Shown here one piece after another: positions 5,765 to 10,044 of a DNA stretch of 10,044 nucleotides (position 1 is its first letter; the number at the start of each line of letters is the position of its first letter). The stretch comes from JBHEPS01 sp046261635. GTDB lineage: Bacteria; Acidobacteriota; Thermoanaerobaculia; Gp7-AA8. Under the pieces are notes generated by a model. The model ran no database searches. It was given only the letters and a program-made list of their open reading frames with translations, and had not been told where the DNA came from. The stretch is taken from the NCBI GenBank assembly GCA_046261635.1, contig JBHEOL010000252.1, positions 1-10,044 on the forward strand, given 5' to 3'. The position numbers and the translations under genes were made by a program.

Positions 5765-5940
5765 CGAGCACTCTCCTTCCCTTCCGACCGCTTCCGATGC
5801 CGGGGAGCATCGAGTGTGGCGTATTCGAGCTCGATTCCGGAAGCGGCGGCGCGGAGCATCAGCGCTCCCCGGCTCATATCACCGATTCCGGCGAACGAGC
5901 GGGGAAACAGCAACCGGCCCCCCAGGATGGGGTGAAGCAC
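5761..5940 (-). CDS. Small hypothetical ORF translationally coupled to ligD-pol
   Basis: A frame ending at TGA 5761-5763 overlaps the ligD-pol ATG as ATGA, a usual sign of coupled translation. It can start at a GTG at 5940 (59 residues; LHPILGGRLLFPRSFAGIGD early on) or at an ATG at 5877 (38 residues). Neither start has a good Shine-Dalgarno. Codons look coding-like (GCC, CTC, GAG and ATC favoured), and the tail is basic (RHRKRSEGKESAR). The frame stays open further upstream into the amidoligase-like gene, but that part is an out-of-frame shadow. I recognise no family. It could be a short protein or the 3' end of a decayed gene. Confidence 0.35.
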   Translation of the reverse strand: MLHPILGGRLLFPRSFAGIGDMSRGALMLRAAASGIELEYATLDAPRHRKRSEGKESAR

Positions 5941-6017
5941 AGGGACGCGGGCGAGAGAAGTAAGACCGTCGGGGCGCTCATTGCCTGGCCGCGGATGCAG
6001 AGACGGGGACTCGCGCC
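5941..6017. other. Spacer after the amidoligase-like gene
   Basis: These 77 bases lie between the amidoligase-like stop and the earliest likely start of the coupled small ORF. I see no terminator with a T run and no clear promoter, so readthrough from the upstream gene into ligD-pol is plausible. Confidence 0.3.
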
Positions 6018-7577
6018 TCAGACCCAGTCGTGGAGCCGCCGGACGAGCTGGTCGACCGTCATCAGGCGATGTTTCCCGGTCGACTCCGAACGGAACAGGG
6101 CGTGGTACCACCCCTTCATCCCGATTGGGGTGAACAGTTGCCCGTTCACTTTCAACTTTCTGCCGGAGACGAGCCGGAGAAAGACCTGCTCGTAGGTGGA
6201 ACGGGTGAGCCGGCGGTCGGGGAAGGGCGTCGGGGCCTGCTTCTTCCGCCGGTCCGAGCTCTTGCGACGCTCGGGCAGTCCGGCCGACCGCGATTTCCCT
6301 CCCCGGCGCTCGATCCCCGCTCCTTCGAGCAGCGTCGCGCGCGCGGAGCGAAGCTTGTGCTGGCTCGCTGCGTATTCAGCGTCGCTCCCATTGCCCTGGT
6401 CCGGTCTCGCAGTGAACCCGTCTTCCTGCTGACTGCTCTTGAGAAGAGCGGCGCGGGCGCTCGATTCGAGGGCTTCCGTCTGCGCCGACCGCCGCGATCT
6501 CACGTATTCCGACCACTCCACATCCGGCGGGAGCTGCAGATTTTCGTAGTCGCGCAGCTCGTCGATCACTTTTCCCCACGAACAGAGCCTGCCGACGTCG
6601 TCATACGCCCGCGGACGGTCGCCCAGTTCGAGCATCGAAGGGGTCGCGCCGTCGAGAATCGAGAACACCAGCCGGTGCGTGAACGGGTCGGCGAACTGCC
6701 GGATCGACTTGCGGAAAAACCACACCGTCTCGGCCGCGATCCGGCGCAGAGAGAGGGTGCGGCCGTCGCGGACGGTCCACATCCTCGCGTCGATGTCGCT
6801 CGTGAACGGGCTCTCGGGGTAGTGAAAGTCCTTGGTCAGCCATCCCTTCCGGGTGGTGTGACGGCCGGGCACCACCCCGGCGATGGTCGGAATCGGAAGG
6901 TGCCGCAGGAGGTCGAGCCGATACGAAGGCCAGGACATCACCTCGCGCACGATCCCGACGATCACCGCGGTGACCGCGATCATCATCGCCGGGTCGGGCG
7001 TGAAGTCCGCCGTGATCTCGATCCTGTCACCACGAGGCCGCACGCCGATTCCCGTCGAACGGCGGTTCGCCCCGAGAATCATCACGGGGACCGGGAGGAT
7101 GTACGCCAGTAGCAGAGCGAGCCGCTTGATGTTGCGGGTGCGGTTCTGTTTCCAGCGGGGGACATCGAACGAGACGTTGTAGTGCGTGCTGTATGCGCGG
7201 AGGCGGATATGGTGATCGTTCTCCGATTCCCAGCGGTCCAGTTGACGCCGAACGTAACCGATCTGTTCCCACAAAGAGCGCACCGCGCGCTCCGCACAGC
7301 TGCGGCGGATCTCGATGATCGGAGTGACGACCTCGACCACGCCGCGGTCGAAATAGACGGCTCCGCCGGCGAGCGTCTGGGACGAGCGTCCTTCCCGGGC
7401 CAGAAGGGGATCGAGGATGAAGTCCGCCGGGCTCTTCCAGTATTTCTCCGGAATGATCTCCACACCGTCGACCCAGACGTTGAACTCGGATTCGATTCCG
7501 ACGGCCGGCATCTGAAGTTTGTGAGGCGGCGATGTCCTCCTCGAGGAGGATCGCAATGGTTTCTGCTCGCTCGGCAC
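6018..7577 (-). CDS. Putative GS-fold amidoligase-like (carboxylate-amine ligase-like) protein
   Basis: This 519-residue protein has an N-terminal block, AVGIESEFNVWVDGVEI (residues 25-41), that resembles the G-x-E-x-E-F entry motif of glutamine-synthetase-fold ligases (GCS2, amidoligase and PafA/Dop relatives). Later blocks fit this fold: GGAVYFDRGVVEVVTP (71-86), LRAYSTHYNVSFD (126-138, like the S-H-E-N-Y region of PafA/Dop) and DRIEITADFTPDP (184-196). Such enzymes use ATP to join a carboxylate to an amine; substrate is unknown here. Residues about 360-455 are a charged, low-complexity linker (ERRKSSDRRKK). Residues 460-519 form a compact C-terminal module with GRKLKVNGQLF and GWYHALFRSES that I do not recognise. 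Two hydrophobic stretches (153-169 and 198-210) are probably core helices. A GTG at 7577 gives the full frame; an ATG at 7511 would put the motif at residue 5-10, more usual for the superfamily, but lacks a close Shine-Dalgarno. Confidence 0.6.
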   Translation of the reverse strand: MPSEQKPLRSSSRRTSPPHKLQMPAVGIESEFNVWVDGVEIIPEKYWKSPADFILDPLLAREGRSSQTLAGGAVYFDRGVVEVVTPIIEIRRSCAERAVRSLWEQIGYVRRQLDRWESENDHHIRLRAYSTHYNVSFDVPRWKQNRTRNIKRLALLLAYILPVPVMILGANRRSTGIGVRPRGDRIEITADFTPDPAMMIAVTAVIVGIVREVMSWPSYRLDLLRHLPIPTIAGVVPGRHTTRKGWLTKDFHYPESPFTSDIDARMWTVRDGRTLSLRRIAAETVWFFRKSIRQFADPFTHRLVFSILDGATPSMLELGDRPRAYDDVGRLCSWGKVIDELRDYENLQLPPDVEWSEYVRSRRSAQTEALESSARAALLKSSQQEDGFTARPDQGNGSDAEYAASQHKLRSARATLLEGAGIERRGGKSRSAGLPERRKSSDRRKKQAPTPFPDRRLTRSTYEQVFLRLVSGRKLKVNGQLFTPIGMKGWYHALFRSESTGKHRLMTVDQLVRRLHDWV

Positions 7578-7591
7578 GGAGGCCCCCGCCG

Positions 7592-7689
7592 CCCGGAGAC
7601 AGGTCTCCCTCCGGGCATCTTTTCGACTTGCTATGAAACGTTTGAACAGCGCGTTGCGCCACAGCGTTCGTTCGTGGATTCAATAGCAA
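7592..7689. promoter_or_regulatory. Structured 5' region of the amidoligase-like gene
   Basis: Two inverted repeats lie upstream of the GTG start. The near one is GCCCGGAG (7591-7598) with CTCCGGGC (7609-7616), overlapped by an alternative GGAGAC/GTCTCC pair (7595-7600 with 7603-7608). The far one is TTGCTAT (7628-7634) with ATAGCAA (7683-7689), spanning about 60 bp. Two mutually exclusive near hairpins suggest a leader that could switch, or simply GC-rich sequence. No riboswitch class is recognised. Confidence 0.3.
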
Positions 7690-7710
7690 ACGCCGCGCCT
7701 GCTCGAAGTG

Positions 7711-7854
7711 CCGGGCGGGACGAGTGGCGGAGGCTTCAGCCTCCGCTGCCTTCCGCCCGGTGCAAGGCGATCGCGCAGGGCAAATCCCGGCTTTCGAGCA
7801 ACTTGGGAGGTTGCGGTTCTTGCGGGGCAGACGGAGGCTGAAGCCTCCGCCACT
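7711..7854. mobile_element. REP-doublet (REPIN/MITE-like) element
   Basis: Two arms of 23 bp, at 7723-7745 and 7832-7854, are perfect inverted repeats of each other. Each contains a self-complementary hairpin: GCGGAGGCT-TC-AGCCTCCGC on the left and CGGAGGCT-GA-AGCCTCCG on the right. A further stem, CCGGGCGG (7711-7718) with CCGCCCGG (7753-7760), brackets the left hairpin. The centre of about 85 bp is non-coding. This is the layout of a REPIN: two REP-like palindromes in inverted orientation, usually moved in trans by a RAYT transposase, none of which is in view. The right arm overlaps the stop codon of the M15 gene, where it probably ends or protects that transcript. Confidence 0.8.
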
Positions 7855-8533
7855 AATCCCCGGCGTTCCTGCGGTCGCGTTTCCGGCGCTCTTCCCAGGC
7901 GAACCGAGGGGTTTCCTGGGGCATCTCCATCCGGTCTTCGCTCACCTCACGGGGGATGAGGAAGAGATATCCGAGGTCGAGGTGGAGATGGTCGTCGGTC
8001 GAGCCGGCTTCCTGGCCATAGGGGAAGGCGGTCATTTCATCGGCCACCCGCTCGGCGATCATCCCGAACTTGTTGATCTGCTCCTCGGTCTGCAGGAGAG
8101 AGCTTCCGATGCGGTAGATATCGACGGCCGTGCCCCACATGTGGGGCGATGCGGGATGATTCCGTTCGTGCGACGGTGAGCGGTACCCGCCGTTGACCGA
8201 GATATGGAGAGTGGAGCCGATCTCGTCGCGGATCCGCTGCAGGTAAAACGCGGTGATGCGGACCGCGCAGGGGACGTACCGTGGATACTCGCGGAGCGGC
8301 TCGGCTTCGCGAAGATCGACCCGGATGAACTCATTGAGGCGGAAGTTTCCGGTCAGCCGGACCGCCATCGCGTCTTCGTACGAGGGGATCTCGTAGAAAT
8401 AGCGGGGAAGGCGGTGTCGCCGTCCGTCAGCATCCTTGACCATCTCGCCCGGGCGGAGGAGGACCCGGATGGTTTCCGGGAGGTCGATCGCGTCGACGAT
8501 CTTGAGAGTCTGTTCGCTGGGAAGGTCAGACAT
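7853..8533 (-). CDS. M15-type zinc D-Ala-D-Ala peptidase-like protein, no signal peptide
   Basis: This 226-residue protein has an N-terminal unassigned region (1-85) and a C-terminal M15-like metallopeptidase domain. NGGYRSPSHERNH (114-126) is the substrate-binding block. The zinc ligands are H131 and D138 (SPHMWGTAVDIY, H-x6-D) and H184 in DHLHLDLG, with D181 a candidate catalytic acid. M15 enzymes cleave D-Ala-D-Ala or similar D-amino-acid bonds. No signal peptide or membrane segment is visible, so the substrate may be cytoplasmic or export may be non-classical. The ATG at 8533 lies inside the last codons of the serine-hydrolase gene (8-nt overlap), implying coupled translation; an in-frame upstream start at 8563 would lengthen the overlap and is less likely. 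The stop TAG abuts the REP doublet. The tail is highly charged (EERRKRDRRNAGD). Confidence 0.82.
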   Translation of the reverse strand: MSDLPSEQTLKIVDAIDLPETIRVLLRPGEMVKDADGRRHRLPRYFYEIPSYEDAMAVRLTGNFRLNEFIRVDLREAEPLREYPRYVPCAVRITAFYLQRIRDEIGSTLHISVNGGYRSPSHERNHPASPHMWGTAVDIYRIGSSLLQTEEQINKFGMIAERVADEMTAFPYGQEAGSTDDHLHLDLGYLFLIPREVSEDRMEMPQETPRFAWEERRKRDRRNAGD

Positions 8534-9395
8534 GGATGAGGCCGGCAAGCGTTGAGTGTACATCAGCGGTGATGTCGGCCACGCCGCTTCCCCGGCCGGT
8601 TGCGGCGTCGAAACGCGTCAGGACGACGATGGCGTATGGCTTCCGTCCCTCCAGGAAGACGATGCCGGCGTCGTGATGCACCGTGGAGATGTTCCCGGTC
8701 TTGTGGGCGACTCTGGCGTCGTCGGGCACGCCGGCGGGGATCCCGCTCTTGTATCGCTGATCGAGCATGATTTCCAGCATCTGGTCGGACGCGGTTTCGG
8801 AGAAAGCGCGCTTCTCCGCGATGACCCGAAGCAGGCGGAGGAGGCCGGCAGCGGTGACCTCGTTGTTCAGCCCCGCTTCGTAGGCAGCCTGGTCCTCGAC
8901 GCCGCGGAGGACCTTGACCCCCGGGATCTCGAGCTCGTCCAGCGCGTACTGGATCGCCTCGACTCCGACGATCTCGAAGAGGAGATTCGTGGCGAGGTTG
9001 CTCGAAGTCGTGATCATCCAGTAGGCCAGTTCGCGCACCGGCATGGTCCGCCCGAGCTGCTTGTAAACGTTCCCGTCTCCATCGCGGCTCACCTCGAGCT
9101 TGAAGTGCTGTCCGTCGACGATGCTGGTGAAGCGGTTGCGGACATGAATCTCCGAGTCGAGCGTGAGCTCCTTGCTCTCGACCTGGCGGAAAACGCCGAG
9201 AAGGATGGCCAGCTTCATGGTCGAGGCGGCGTGGAACCACTGGTCCGCATTGAACGACCATTGGATGGTCGATTCGTAGTCGTAGAAACCAACGGCCATC
9301 TCTTCGAGATTGTGCTCGTTCTTTCTGCGGATGATTCTCCCGAACAGAGAAGATTCTCCGGCGGCGATCGCTTCGCGGGATGGATGATCTGCCAT
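8526..9395 (-). CDS. Class A beta-lactamase-fold serine hydrolase without signal peptide
   Basis: The 289-residue protein carries all active-site elements of a penicilloyl-serine hydrolase: S58-T-M-K61 (AASTMKLA), S131-S-N133 (TTSSNLATN), an omega-loop E173-A-G-L-N177 that matches the class A E-x-x-L-N, and K232-T-G234 (AHKTGNIS). Order is as in class A beta-lactamases, with SxxK to SxN somewhat longer (73 against about 60 residues). The reaction would be acyl-serine hydrolysis of a beta-lactam, peptide or ester; activity on antibiotics cannot be read from sequence. There is no N-terminal hydrophobic signal (MADHPSREAIAAGESS), unusual for true beta-lactamases, which act in the periplasm. It lies 25 bp after the aminotransferase and overlaps the M15 gene, so the three are probably one operon. 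The ATG at 9395 lacks a strong Shine-Dalgarno. Confidence 0.87.
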   Translation of the reverse strand: MADHPSREAIAAGESSLFGRIIRRKNEHNLEEMAVGFYDYESTIQWSFNADQWFHAASTMKLAILLGVFRQVESKELTLDSEIHVRNRFTSIVDGQHFKLEVSRDGDGNVYKQLGRTMPVRELAYWMITTSSNLATNLLFEIVGVEAIQYALDELEIPGVKVLRGVEDQAAYEAGLNNEVTAAGLLRLLRVIAEKRAFSETASDQMLEIMLDQRYKSGIPAGVPDDARVAHKTGNISTVHHDAGIVFLEGRKPYAIVVLTRFDAATGRGSGVADITADVHSTLAGLIHV

Positions 9396-9420
9396 TGGAA
9401 TCAGATTTTACCGGAGTCGG

Positions 9421-10044
9421 TCAGACGCGTCCGATGTGCTCGCCGATCCTCTCGATGCCTCGGCGGATCAGATCGGGTTCCGCCGCATAGGATACGCGCA
9501 GAAATCCTTCGCCTTTCGCGCCGAAAGCGACGCCGGGAATCGTCAGCACGGCGGCGTCGAGAACGAGCGATCTGGCCAACTCGATCGAATGACAGGCCGG
9601 GATCGGAACGAAGAGATAGAAGCCGCCCATCGGCTCGGCGACCTCGATGCCCAGCGCTCGCTTCGCCGTCTGCATGGCGACCTCGCGTTGCTCCCGGAAC
9701 TTCGCACGCACCCCTTCCAGCCACGCCCGGTTCGCTTCCCCGTCGGAGAGAACGGCGTTTGCGAGATCCTGGGAGAACACCGACGCGCAGGTCGCGATGT
9801 ACTGGTGTGCCGTCACGATCGGTTTCATCAGGGCTTCCGGCGCCAGGGCCCAGCCGATTCGCAGGCCGGTCATCCCATGGCTTTTGGAGAGCCCGTTGAC
9901 GACCACGACGTTCCCGCCGCGGCCCATGAAGGACGCCGGTAACGAGCCGTAATGGATCTCCCGGTACACTTCGTCCGAGATCACCAGGGCTTTCCTTTCC
10001 TCGGCGAGCGCCACAATCCGCCGTATCGAGCTCTCGCTCAGAAC
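9421..10044 (-). CDS. Class I/II PLP-dependent aminotransferase, 3' portion
   Basis: The last 207 residues of a fold-type I aminotransferase are present; the N-terminal half lies beyond the right edge. The frame is open to 10044, so the GTG at 10014 is internal, not a start. Visible landmarks are VISDEVYREI (the Asp and Tyr that contact the PLP ring), NGLSKSHGMTGLRIGW (PLP Schiff-base Lys followed by the phosphate-binding Arg), MGGFYLFVPIP, and FLRVSYAA (the Arg that binds the substrate alpha-carboxylate). It would transfer an amino group between an amino acid and a 2-oxo acid in the cytoplasm; specificity (aspartate, alanine or other) is not readable. It is the first visible gene of the - strand run, 25 bp from the serine hydrolase, which suggests cotranscription. 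Confidence 0.9.
   Translation of the reverse strand, partial: VLSESSIRRIVALAEERKALVISDEVYREIHYGSLPASFMGRGGNVVVVNGLSKSHGMTGLRIGWALAPEALMKPIVTAHQYIATCASVFSQDLANAVLSDGEANRAWLEGVRAKFREQREVAMQTAKRALGIEVAEPMGGFYLFVPIPACHSIELARSLVLDAAVLTIPGVAFGAKGEGFLRVSYAAEPDLIRRGIERIGEHIGRV

Noticed and set aside
4737..5810. - strand frame overlapping ligD-pol in another register
   Set aside because: Arg-rich shadow; the true frame contains the FDLDPG and SGSKGIHMYVP motifs.
6030..7112. Long + strand open frame antisense to the amidoligase-like gene
   Set aside because: Shadow frame with low-complexity Arg/Pro/His composition and no recognisable motif; the - strand frame has folded-protein character.
7609..7625. 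+ strand intrinsic terminator from the GCCCGGAG/CTCCGGGC stem followed by ATCTTTT
   Set aside because: No + strand gene ends nearby, and the T run is short and offset. It is better treated as possible leader structure of the - strand gene.
8556..9899. Long + strand open frame antisense to the serine hydrolase and aminotransferase
   Set aside because: It overlies two genes with complete catalytic motifs on the other strand. Its product is rich in Arg, Asp and His with no domain, as expected of a high-GC shadow.
1..10044. CRISPR array, tRNA, rRNA or transposase gene
   Set aside because: No regularly spaced direct repeats with unique spacers, no cloverleaf or rRNA signature, and no transposase motif were seen on either strand.

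Overview
The window is GC-rich bacterial chromosome. The best lineage clue is a secreted von Willebrand factor A protein of the type described as the 'VWFA-related Acidobacterial domain' (3105-4508). With the stand-alone LigD polymerase domain and the repeat-rich spacers, it suggests Acidobacteriota or a similar soil or groundwater lineage. This is inference from gene content, not a taxonomic placement. No rRNA, tRNA, CRISPR array, transposase or phage gene was seen.

Layout. The left end (1-1200) is read on the + strand. It holds the 3' end of an unrecognised gene, a decayed Doc/Fic-type toxin gene with an in-frame TAA and a lost motif histidine, an intrinsic terminator, a hemerythrin-type di-iron protein, and a long symmetric hairpin that closes the convergent junction at about 1175-1200. 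Everything from 1216 to the right edge is read on the - strand. In transcription order (right to left) the genes are: a class I/II aminotransferase (cut by the right edge), a class A beta-lactamase-fold serine hydrolase, a zinc M15-type peptidase overlapping it by 8 nt, a REP-doublet (REPIN/MITE-like) element, a probable GS-fold amidoligase-like protein, a small ORF coupled through ATGA to ligD-pol, a small proline-rich ORF with an 8-G tract, the VWA protein, a GGGGCTA-heptad inverted repeat, a membrane-anchored M15-type peptidase with a dockerin-like calcium loop, and a two-TM zinc-ribbon protein.

Function. Three themes appear. First, amino-acid, peptide or cell-wall chemistry: aminotransferase, penicilloyl-serine hydrolase, two M15 peptidases and a putative carboxylate-amine ligase. 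Second, DNA end-joining: the LigD polymerase domain, with no Ku or ligase domain in view. Third, envelope or surface proteins: VWA, anchored M15 and the zinc-ribbon membrane protein. The most system-like part is 6018-10044, where enzymes that could transaminate, ligate and cleave peptide-like substrates are co-directional. The serine hydrolase and the nearer M15 protein show no signal peptide, so an intracellular substrate is possible. The REP doublet splits this group, so it may not be a single transcript.

Long open frames antisense to these genes were judged to be high-GC shadows. Gaps: 4509-4596 and 5941-6017 hold little I can interpret; 1675-1796 holds a ribosome binding site and a 10-bp direct repeat; 7578-7852 holds a structured leader and the REP doublet.
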